Shown here one piece after another: positions 18,122 through 28,088 of a stretch of 64,000 bases of DNA; within the stretch, counting starts at the first letter, position 1; every line of letters begins with the position of its first letter. The notes below the pieces were generated by a model. The model was not told where the DNA came from and did not search any database. It saw only the letters and a list, made by a program, of their open reading frames with translations. The stretch is from the NCBI GenBank assembly GCA_024711345.1, contig JANJTA010000019.1, positions 42,473 to 106,472 of the forward strand. Direction: 5' to 3'. Both the position numbers and the translations under genes were made by a program. The DNA is from Rhodanobacter sp. (lineage in GTDB: Bacteria > Pseudomonadota > Gammaproteobacteria > Xanthomonadales > Rhodanobacteraceae).

Positions 18122-19533
18122 GCTGGGACTCCGCTGCCGTGCCAATGCACCTGCTGGCCCGCCGCGGGAACGGTCACGTTCCAACCGGGGCGCGCACGCA
18201 GCCCGCTGGCCAATGCTTGCGCCGCCGTCGCTTCGCCATGCACCACGAAGGTCTGCGCCGGCGGTCGCGCGAAGCCGGCGGTCCAGGCCAGCAACGCGTT
18301 CCGGTCGGCGTGCGCGGACAAGCCGTCGACGCTGTGGATCGAGGCGCGCACCGGAATGTCCTCGCCGAAGAGCCGCACCTGGTCGGCGCCGTCGGCCAGC
18401 CGTCGGCCCAGCGTGCCCTGGGCCTGGAAGCCGGTGATCAGCACGCTGCATTCGGCCCGCCCGAGGTTGTGCCGCAGGTGGTGCCGGATGCGGCCGGCCG
18501 TGCACATGCCGCTGGCGGAGATGATGATGGCGCCGGCGCGGATCCGGTTCAGCGCGATGGATTCCTCCACGCTGGCGGTGAAGTTGAGGTAGGGCAGGTC
18601 CTTGCCGAGCGCGTGCCAGCCGGCGAGGCGCACGGCGTTCTCGTCGAACAGCTCCAGGTGCTGCCGCGTGATCCGGGTGGCCTCTGTGGCCATCGGCGAA
18701 TCGACGAAGATGCGCAGGTCGCGCAGCCACCCTTCCCGGCTCAGGTGGTGCAGGTGGTACAGGACCTCCTGGGTGCGGCCCACCGCGAAGGCCGGCACGA
18801 TCACGTTGCCGCGGGGCAGGGTGCGTTCGACCACGTCGATCAGCTCCTCCTGCGTCGCGGCAAGGTCCTTGTGCAGGCGGTTGCCGTAGGTCGATTCGAC
18901 GAACAGGATGTCCGCCTCGGCGATCGGCGTCGGGTCGCGCAGGATCACCCGGCCCGGTTGTCCGAGGTCGCCGCTGAGCACCAGTTTGGTGGTCCGCTCG
19001 CCTTCGCCGACCCAGACCTCGAGGATCGCCGAGCCCAGGATGTGGCCGGCGTCGCGGAAGCGGCAGCGGATGTCCGCGTGCGGCCGCAACTCGCGTCCGT
19101 AGCCGTGGGGCCGCACCTGGCGCAGGCAGGCGTCGGCGTCGCGCAGGGTGTACAGCGGCGCCGCGGCGGCGCTCGGGTCGCGCGGCCTGCCGGCGCCGCG
19201 CTCTGCGCGCAGCGCGTCCGTCTCCTGGATGTGGGCGCTGTCCGGCAGCATCACCTGCAGCAGGTCGGCGGTGGCGGCGGTGGTGTGGATCGTGCCGCGG
19301 AAGCCGGCGCGCGTCAGTTTCGGCAGCAGGCCGCTGTGGTCGATATGCGCGTGCGTCAGCAGGACGAAATCGATTGCCGACGGGTCGAAGCCGAATGGTT
19401 GCCGGTTGCGCCGGGCCGCTTCGCGTCCGCCCTGGAACATGCCGCAGTCGACCAGGAACCTCGTCGTGGTCGTCTCGATCAGGAAGCAGGAACCGGTGAC
19501 TTCGCCGGCGGCGCCGAGAAAAGTGATTTGCAT
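18118..19533 (-). CDS. MBL-fold beta-CASP metallo-hydrolase / RNA-processing exonuclease family (second paralogue)
   Basis: LLTHAHIDHSGLLPKLTRAGFRG, VESTYGNRLHKDL, SASGMCTAGRIRHHLRHNLG, GLSAHADRNALLAW. Confidence 0.9.
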   Translation of the reverse strand: MQITFLGAAGEVTGSCFLIETTTTRFLVDCGMFQGGREAARRNRQPFGFDPSAIDFVLLTHAHIDHSGLLPKLTRAGFRGTIHTTAATADLLQVMLPDSAHIQETDALRAERGAGRPRDPSAAAAPLYTLRDADACLRQVRPHGYGRELRPHADIRCRFRDAGHILGSAILEVWVGEGERTTKLVLSGDLGQPGRVILRDPTPIAEADILFVESTYGNRLHKDLAATQEELIDVVERTLPRGNVIVPAFAVGRTQEVLYHLHHLSREGWLRDLRIFVDSPMATEATRITRQHLELFDENAVRLAGWHALGKDLPYLNFTASVEESIALNRIRAGAIIISASGMCTAGRIRHHLRHNLGRAECSVLITGFQAQGTLGRRLADGADQVRLFGEDIPVRASIHSVDGLSAHADRNALLAWTAGFARPPAQTFVVHGEATAAQALASGLRARPGWNVTVPAAGQQVHWHGSGVPA

Positions 19534-19602
19534 CGAAGCGTTTCTCCGGGTTCGTTCGGTCGTGCCGGCGACAAGGGCAGCTGCCCGGCGCCCGCCGGAC
19601 GG

Positions 19603-20187
19603 TCAGGGTGGCGTGGTCTGGGGGTCGGGCAATTCATGGCCATCGACCGGGTTGGCGGTCAGCGGCTGCCAGTCCGGGTCCGCGAAATAGCGCGGGTACA
19701 GGTCTAGCGCGTCGAGCAGTTGCGGCAGTCCGTCGGCGGCCAGCACGCGGCCGAGCAGCAGGCGCAGGTTGGCGTCCATGCCGTCGCCGCGGGGTGGGTG
19801 GTCGACGATGGCGGCCACGCTGTCCTCGATCGACGCGGTGGCGGCGCGCGATTGCCGAATCGACAGCGCACCTTCGGCCTGCGCCTGCTGCATCCACAGG
19901 GCGACGGCGCGGATGCGGCGCATGCCTTCGCGCAACGCGGGATCGGCAGGCCAGCGCTGGCCGTGGTCGAGCTGCAGCTGGCGTGGGGCGGCGGCACGGG
20001 GGCGGTGCGTGTCGTCGGCCGCGGCCTGCGCGCGGGACGATGGCGCTCCGGCCAACGCTGCGATCAGCAGGAACACAAACAGGGCCAGGCGCGAGTATCC
20101 GGAACGCGCGCGTCCCGCCGCCGTGCCGGCCCGGCGCGCGCCGACAGCGCACGGGCGGTGTCCCTGCCGGGGCAGCCTTTCACCCAT
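19603..20187 (-). CDS. Secreted/periplasmic protein, possibly DnrO-like
   Basis: TM/signal region then LQLDHGQRWPADPALREGMRRIRAVALWMQQ, which resembles the conserved core of DnrO-annotated proteins from memory only. Confidence 0.5.
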   Translation of the reverse strand: MGERLPRQGHRPCAVGARRAGTAAGRARSGYSRLALFVFLLIAALAGAPSSRAQAAADDTHRPRAAAPRQLQLDHGQRWPADPALREGMRRIRAVALWMQQAQAEGALSIRQSRAATASIEDSVAAIVDHPPRGDGMDANLRLLLGRVLAADGLPQLLDALDLYPRYFADPDWQPLTANPVDGHELPDPQTTPP

Positions 20188-21685
20188 GGCTCGGCCCCGC
20201 GTCTCGTACCGGTGGTTGCGGCTCGGCCGCGCCCTGGCCGCGCGCATCGGCGGCGGAATCCCAGCCGCCGCCCAACGCCTTGTACAGCGCCACCAGGTCG
20301 ATCGCCGCGGCGGTATGCGTGCGGGCGTAGCCGTCCTCGGCATCGCGCAGCACGCGCTCTTCGGCCAGCAGCTCGCTCAGTGCGATGTCGCCGGCGGCGT
20401 AGCGTGCCTGCGCGTGGGCGTAGCTGCGCCGTGCGGCGTCCAGGGCGGCCTGCTGCAGCCGTACCGTGTCCAGGCCCAGCCGGTAGTCGCCCAGTGCACG
20501 CTCCGCGTCGCCCAGCGCGGTCAGCACGGCCTTCTCGTAGGTGAGCGCGGCCTGCTGCTCGCGTGCCTCGCTGGCGCGAATTTCCGCGCGCACGCGGCCG
20601 CCGTCGAACACGCGCCAGGAGATCAGCGGCGTGAGCGAGAAGCGCTGGCTGGCGGAGTCGAACAGCTGGCTCGCATCGAGCGCCTGGAAGCCGCCGCTGG
20701 CGCCGATCGAGAGCTTCGGGAACAGCTCCGCCGTCGCCACGCCGATGTCGGCACTGCGTGCCGCGAGGCGGCGCTCGGCCGCACGCACGTCCGGCCGGCG
20801 GCGCAGCAGGTCGGCGCGCTGGCCGACCGGGATCGGCGCCAGCGTGACCGGGGCGGCGGCGGTGTCGAGCAGGGCCAGCTCGCGCTCCGGCGGCGCGCCC
20901 AGCAGCACGCCCAGGCCCAGCGCCGCGGCACGCGCGCGCGCCTGGATCGCGGGCAGGCCGGCCGAGGCGGCGTCCAGGCGCGCCTGTGCGGCATCGACAT
21001 CGGCCTGCGCCGCGTCGCCCGCGTGGAAGCGCTGACCGACCAGCTCCGCCGTATGCGCGAGCGCCTGCACCGAAGCTTCGCGCGCGGCCAGCTCGCGTTG
21101 CGCGCCGCGCAGGCTGAGGTAGCTGCGAGCCACTTCGGCGGCGATGCTGATGCGCACGCCGGCGGCATCGTCCTGCGCGGCCTGCAGGCGCGCCTCGGCG
21201 CCTTCCACCGCGCGCCGGGTGGCGCCGAACAGGTCGATTTCCCAGCCGGCGTCGAAGCCGGCATCGTGGATGGTCTGGTCGCGCGAGATGCCGGGAATGG
21301 CGCCGATCGGCAGCGGGCCGTTCTCGCTTTGCCGGCGTCGGGTCACGCTGGCGCTGGCGCCGACGGTGGGCGCGTAGCCGCCGGTCGCGCGATCGCGCAG
21401 GGCGCGCTCCTCGGCGATGCGCGATCGCGCCTGGCGCAGGTCGAGATTGTCCGCCATGGCAGTGGTGACCAGCCGGTCCAGCGTCGGGTCGCCCAGCGTG
21501 GTCCACCAGACCGACAGGCCGGCCGGCGTCTGTGTGGCGGTCGGCTGTGCCCAGCCGCTGCCGGTGTCCACCCTCGGTGGTCCGCGGTAGTCGGGGCCTG
21601 CCGCGCACGCGCCGAGCAGCAGCGTGCCCAGCGCGACGGCTGCCGCGCGTGGCGCGCCGCAGCGGCGATTCGATGAGCGGGTCAT
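20180..21685 (-). CDS. NodT-family efflux outer-membrane lipoprotein
   Basis: Lipobox LLLGACAAGPDY; WWTTLGDPTLDRLV, RPDVRAAERRLAA, typical NodT/OprM. Confidence 0.9.
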   Translation of the reverse strand: MTRSSNRRCGAPRAAAVALGTLLLGACAAGPDYRGPPRVDTGSGWAQPTATQTPAGLSVWWTTLGDPTLDRLVTTAMADNLDLRQARSRIAEERALRDRATGGYAPTVGASASVTRRRQSENGPLPIGAIPGISRDQTIHDAGFDAGWEIDLFGATRRAVEGAEARLQAAQDDAAGVRISIAAEVARSYLSLRGAQRELAAREASVQALAHTAELVGQRFHAGDAAQADVDAAQARLDAASAGLPAIQARARAAALGLGVLLGAPPERELALLDTAAAPVTLAPIPVGQRADLLRRRPDVRAAERRLAARSADIGVATAELFPKLSIGASGGFQALDASQLFDSASQRFSLTPLISWRVFDGGRVRAEIRASEAREQQAALTYEKAVLTALGDAERALGDYRLGLDTVRLQQAALDAARRSYAHAQARYAAGDIALSELLAEERVLRDAEDGYARTHTAAAIDLVALYKALGGGWDSAADARGQGAAEPQPPVRDAGPSHG

Positions 21686-21714
21686 GGCAACTCCTTCAGG
21701 CATGGCGTGGATGG

Positions 21715-22839
21715 TCATTGCAGGCGGCTGCGCACCAGCGCCGTGGCCAGGGTCAGCGTGACCAGCGCGATCAGCGCCAGCGGCCACAGGTTGGCGAGGA
21801 TCTCCGCCGCCGGCATCGCCTTGAGGAAGCTGCCTTCGACGATGACCAGGAAGTGGGTGAGCGGGATCGCCTGCGCCAGCCATTGCAGCGCCACCGGCAT
21901 GTTCTCCACCGGCGTGGCGAAGCCGGACATCAGCACCGCCGGCACGCCGATGGCGAAGGCGCCCAGGATGGCCTGCTGCTGCGTCGCGCTGACCGCGGAA
22001 ATCATCAGGCCGATGCCGACTACCGACAGGATGAACAACATCAGGCTGGCCAGCAGCAGGACAAACGAGCCGGTAAAGGGAATGCGGAACAGGAACACGC
22101 CGGCGCTGATCATGAACAGGCCGAGCAGGGTGCCGATCGCCAGCGCCGGCAGCGATTTGGAAATGATGATTTCCGGCGTCGAGGTGGGCGACACCAGCAA
22201 CTGGTCGAAGGTGCCCAGCTCGCGCTCGCGCGCGATCGACAGCGAGGTGATCAGCAGCGCGCTGAACAGCGCCAGGATGCCGGTGAGGCCGGGCACGATG
22301 AACCAGCGGTAGACCAGGTTCGGGTTGAACCAGTGGCGCACGACCACCGGGTTCGGCGCCTGTGCGCCCGGCACCACTTCGGCGCCGACGTCGGCGGCGA
22401 TGGTCGAGAGATAGGCCACGGTGATCTGGCCGGAGTTGCTGCGCCGGCCATCGACCAGCACCTGCGCGCGGCCGCTGCCGCCGGCGGCGATCGTGCGCGA
22501 GAAATCCGCCGGAATGGCCAGCGCGGCGATGACCTGGCCGCGGTCGATCAGTTCGTGCAGCTGCTGCTGGCTGTCCACGTGGCGCACCTCGCTGATGAAG
22601 CGCGCGCTGTCCAGGCGCTGCATCAGCTCGAGCGACCAGCGGCCGGCGTCCTGGTTGTACACGGCGATATCGACATTGCGCACTTCGAGCGTGGCGGCGA
22701 AGGCGAACACCAGCAGCTGCAGGATCGGCGGCACGAACACCACCATGCGGCTGCGCGGGTCGCGCAGGAGGCTCAAGACTTCCTTGACGAACTGCGCGCG
22801 CAGGCGGGTGAAGCTGAGCAGGGAACCGGACACAGGCAC
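21715..22839 (-). CDS. ybhR: ABC-2 type exporter permease (YbhR-like), GTG start
   Basis: FVKEVLSLLRDPRSRMVVFVPPILQLLVFAFAATLEVRNVDIAVYNQDAG; overlaps the upstream permease stop. Confidence 0.85.
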   Translation of the reverse strand: MPVSGSLLSFTRLRAQFVKEVLSLLRDPRSRMVVFVPPILQLLVFAFAATLEVRNVDIAVYNQDAGRWSLELMQRLDSARFISEVRHVDSQQQLHELIDRGQVIAALAIPADFSRTIAAGGSGRAQVLVDGRRSNSGQITVAYLSTIAADVGAEVVPGAQAPNPVVVRHWFNPNLVYRWFIVPGLTGILALFSALLITSLSIARERELGTFDQLLVSPTSTPEIIISKSLPALAIGTLLGLFMISAGVFLFRIPFTGSFVLLLASLMLFILSVVGIGLMISAVSATQQQAILGAFAIGVPAVLMSGFATPVENMPVALQWLAQAIPLTHFLVIVEGSFLKAMPAAEILANLWPLALIALVTLTLATALVRSRLQ

Positions 22840-24001
22840 TACTCCAGGTTCTTGCGCGTGGCGCGCTGGGCCAGCCCGAAGAACACCGCGCCGATCGCCG
22901 CCATGGCCAGCAGGTTGGGCACGAACACCGCCCAGAAGTCGCCGGCCAGGAACACCGTCTTCAGCGACTCGACGAAATAGCGCGCCGGGATCAGGTGGGT
23001 CACGGCGCGGATCGGCGCCGGCATGGCGTCGATCTCGTACAAAAAGCCTGACAGCATGAAGGCCGGCAGGAAGCCGGTGAACAGTGCGATCTGTGCTGCC
23101 AGGAACTGGTTGCGCGCCAGCGACGAGATCAGCAGGCCCTGGCCCAGCGCCGGCACCATGAACACCGCCGACAGCAGCAGCAAAGCCGCCAGCGAGCCGT
23201 GCAGCGGCACGCCGAACACGAACACCGCCAGCGCCGCGGCACCCAGCGTGGACAGCATGCCGAGCACGAAATAGGGCAGCAGCTTGCCGATCAGGATCTC
23301 GGCTACCGACGCGGGCGTGGACAGCACCGCCTCCATCGTGCCGCGCTCCCACTCGCGCGCCACCACCAGCGCGGTGAGCATGGTGCCGATGATGGTCATG
23401 ACGATGGCGATGGCGCCGGGGATCAGCGCGCGGCGGCTTTCCAGTTCCGGGTTGAACCAGTAGCGCGGCTCCAGCACCACGGCCTGCGCGGGCGCGTCGA
23501 TGGCGCGCCCGGCGCGCCAGCTCTGCACCACGCCGCGGGCGTAGTTCTCCACGTAGTTGGCGGTGTTGGGGTAGGAGCCGTCGGTGATGATCTGCACCAG
23601 CGGTTCGCTGCCGTGCCGCGCCAGGCGCTGCTCGAAATCCTGCGGGATCACCACGTAGCCGCGTAGCGCGCCGGAGACCAGCTGGTCGGCCACCTCGCGC
23701 CGGTCGTGCGCAAAATGCACGTCGAGGAAACGGGTGCCCGAGAACGCCGCGGCCAACGACTGCGCCGAGGCGCCGGGCGATTCCAGCACCACGCCGACGC
23801 GCACGTCCCTGGCGTCCAGCGACACGGCATAGGCAAACAGCAACAGCAGCACCACCGGCAGCACGAAGGCGATCAGCAGTGTCGAGGGGTCGCGCAGGGC
23901 CTGGTGGCTTTCCTTGGCCACCAGCGCCATCAGCCGCCGCCGGTCGAAACGCCGCGAGCCGGCCGGCAGCACAGCGTCTGCGTGCTTGCGTGCGGCGGCG
24001 C

Positions 24002-24005
<4 letters not shown>
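22839..24005 (-). CDS. ybhS: ABC-2 type exporter permease (YbhS-like)
   Basis: LVAKESHQALRDPSTLLIAFVLPVVLLLLFAYAVSLDARDVRVGVV; REWERGTMEAVLSTP. Confidence 0.85.
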
Positions 24006-25771
<1,766 letters not shown>

Positions 25772-25772
25772 C

Positions 25773-26798
25773 TCAGTGCCCCCGCGCGGGCTGGCTGGCG
25801 GTGTCGACGTCGACCGTCACCGGCATGCCCTGGCGCAGGCCCTCGTCGGCGTCGGACACCACCACGCGCAGGCGGTAGACCAGATCGGTGCGCAGGTCGG
25901 CGGTCTCCACCGTCTTCGGGGTGAACTCCGCACGCGGCGAGATGAAGCCGATCTGGCCGTGATAGACGGTCGTGGAGGAATCGGTGTGGATGCGTACCTT
26001 GGTGCCCGGTGCAATGCGGCCCAGATCCGCCTCGCCGATGTACGCGCGCAGGTACAGCGGGTCGCGCAGGCTCAGGCTGTACACCGGCGTGCTGCTCGCC
26101 ACCATGCTGCCCGGTTCGCGCACGCGGGCGATCACGATGCCGTTGCTGGGCGCCACCAGCGTGGCGTCGGCCACCGCGGTGCGCGCCTGGGTCACGGCGG
26201 CTTCGGCGGCGGCCACGCGCGCCTGGCCGGCGGCGATGTCCTCGCGACGGAAGCCCGCGCTGGCCAGCGACAGCGCGGCCTGCGCCGCGGCCAGGTTGGC
26301 GGCGGACTGGTCGCGGGCGGCGCGGGCGGCGTCGGCGGCGCGCTGGCTGCTGGCGCCGGACTTGAGCAAGGTGTCCTGGCGCCTGAAGTTGCGCGCGGCT
26401 TCGTCCGCGCTGGCTTGCGCCTGGCGTACCTGCTCGCGGGCCTGGGCGATTTCCTGCGGGCGGTTGCCGCCGTGCAGCTTGTCCAGCTGCGCCTGCGCCG
26501 CCGCCAGTTCGGCTTCGGCCGCGGCCAGCTTCTCGCGGTACGGCGTGGCGTCAAGCTGCGCCATCACCACGCCCTTGGTGACGGCATCGCCTTCGTCGAA
26601 GGCCATGTCCGTCAGACGGCCGGGCTGGCGAAAGGCCAGCTCCACCTCGCGGATGTCGACGTTGCCGTACAGGCGCAGCACGTCCGGGTTGCCGCGGTCG
26701 CGCCACAGCCAGAACGCCAGGAGGCCGCCCAGCGCGATCACCGCGACGGCGATGGCGATCCAGCGGGTTTTTCCAGTGGGAAGGCTCGGGGTTTTCAT
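25773..26798 (-). CDS. ybhG: HlyD-family membrane fusion protein (YbhG-like)
   Basis: N-terminal TM, GNVDIREVELAFRQPGRLTDMAFDEGDAVTKG lipoyl motif, coiled coil, IVIARVREPGSMVA. Confidence 0.88.
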   Translation of the reverse strand: MKTPSLPTGKTRWIAIAVAVIALGGLLAFWLWRDRGNPDVLRLYGNVDIREVELAFRQPGRLTDMAFDEGDAVTKGVVMAQLDATPYREKLAAAEAELAAAQAQLDKLHGGNRPQEIAQAREQVRQAQASADEAARNFRRQDTLLKSGASSQRAADAARAARDQSAANLAAAQAALSLASAGFRREDIAAGQARVAAAEAAVTQARTAVADATLVAPSNGIVIARVREPGSMVASSTPVYSLSLRDPLYLRAYIGEADLGRIAPGTKVRIHTDSSTTVYHGQIGFISPRAEFTPKTVETADLRTDLVYRLRVVVSDADEGLRQGMPVTVDVDTASQPARGH

Positions 26799-26829
26799 CG
26801 CGACGGATTTTCCACGTGAGAGGAGGTGT

Positions 26830-27255
26830 TCAGCGCGCATGCGCCACCGGCCCGGCGCTCGCCGACGAACGCCGGGCCAGGACCGCGATGCCGAGCCACG
26901 CCAGCGTGCGTACCGTCATGGCGATCGGCGTGCGATGCGCCCACGCGCCGCCCAGCGCCACATGCAGGCCGAAGGCGAGGAATACCAGCGCCGTCGTGAG
27001 TGCAATGGCGAGCGCCAGCCAGGCCGCCCAGCGACGGCGCAGCCACAGTCCGACGCCGGCGACGACGTAGGCGAACCCGGCCAGAAAATTGAACCAGAGC
27101 ACGAACGGCACGTAGTGACCGGCGGCCTGGCGCGCGGCGCCGTCCACGAACAGCACCGCGCCGCCTTCCCCGAGGGTCAGCAGGCCGAAGCCGATGGCAA
27201 GCAGCGACATCAGCCGGATCCAGACGCGGTGTTGCGGGTGAGCCGTCATCTTCAT
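26830..27255 (-). CDS. Small integral membrane protein
   Basis: Four hydrophobic helices; ATGA overlap with the TetR gene. Confidence 0.65.
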   Translation of the reverse strand: MKMTAHPQHRVWIRLMSLLAIGFGLLTLGEGGAVLFVDGAARQAAGHYVPFVLWFNFLAGFAYVVAGVGLWLRRRWAAWLALAIALTTALVFLAFGLHVALGGAWAHRTPIAMTVRTLAWLGIAVLARRSSASAGPVAHAR

Positions 27256-27881
27256 GTCCTCGACCGGTGGGCGGCGCGCGCGATGCCGCGGCGGTAGATC
27301 GCGAATGCGCCTGCCGCTTCCTTGCGCATGTGGCGCGTGTCGCCGGCCAGCAGGGCCTGCATCACCAGGCCCTGGATGCTGCCGATGAACAGCGTGGCTG
27401 CCGCGGCCGGGTCCAGCTGCGGGTCCAGTTCGCCGGCGGCCTTGCCCTGCTCGATCAACGCGCGCAGGCGCTCGCCGTAGCGGCGGATCATGGTCTGTGC
27501 CATCTGCTTGGCGGGAGTGGCCTCGGCCCGCTGCAGCTCGCCGAACAGCATGCGCGGTACGCCCGGATGTTCGGCGACGAAGGCGATGTGCGCCATGAAC
27601 ATCGCCTCCAGCGCCGCCAGCGGACCCGCGGCGTCGCGCGCGGCGCGCTCCACCCGTGCCAGCAGGTGGTCGGCGACCCATTCCATCACCGCCTGCCAGA
27701 TCGCGTCCTTGTTCGGGAAGTGGCGGAACAGCGCGCCCTGGGTCAGCTTCATCGAGGTGGCGATCGCCGCGGTGGTGATCTCGCTGGGGTTCTGTTCGGC
27801 GGCGAGCTTGACGACCGCCTCGACGGTGACCGCGCGGCGCTCGTCCGCCGGCAGGTGCTTGCGTGGGATGTCCGTGGTCAT
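27252..27881 (-). CDS. TetR-family transcriptional regulator
   Basis: ITTAAIATSMKLTQGALFRHFPNKDAIWQAVMEWV HTH. Confidence 0.9.
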   Translation of the reverse strand: MTTDIPRKHLPADERRAVTVEAVVKLAAEQNPSEITTAAIATSMKLTQGALFRHFPNKDAIWQAVMEWVADHLLARVERAARDAAGPLAALEAMFMAHIAFVAEHPGVPRMLFGELQRAEATPAKQMAQTMIRRYGERLRALIEQGKAAGELDPQLDPAAAATLFIGSIQGLVMQALLAGDTRHMRKEAAGAFAIYRRGIARAAHRSRT

Positions 27882-27895
27882 GGCTCGTTTCAGTA

Positions 27896-27909
27896 AGTAA
27901 TTAATTACT
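27896..27909. promoter_or_regulatory. Probable TetR operator, perfect palindrome AGTAATTAATTACT
   Basis: 14-bp exact palindrome, AT-rich in GC-rich context, 15 bp upstream of the tetR ATG. Confidence 0.65.
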
Positions 27910-28088
27910 ATCTTATGCATGCCGCAGCGGTTGTCAACGGGAGTGACGCGGCTTTTCAGTGGACAGGTTCTGCCGGTTCGGGCCGCCGCTGCGGTCCGCA
28001 TGCTCGTGCTCCGCGGCAAGTCGGGCGCCCGAATGGGCCGGTGCTGGCGCGCGGGAGCGCGTACCGTCGGCGGCGCGACGTGGCCATC

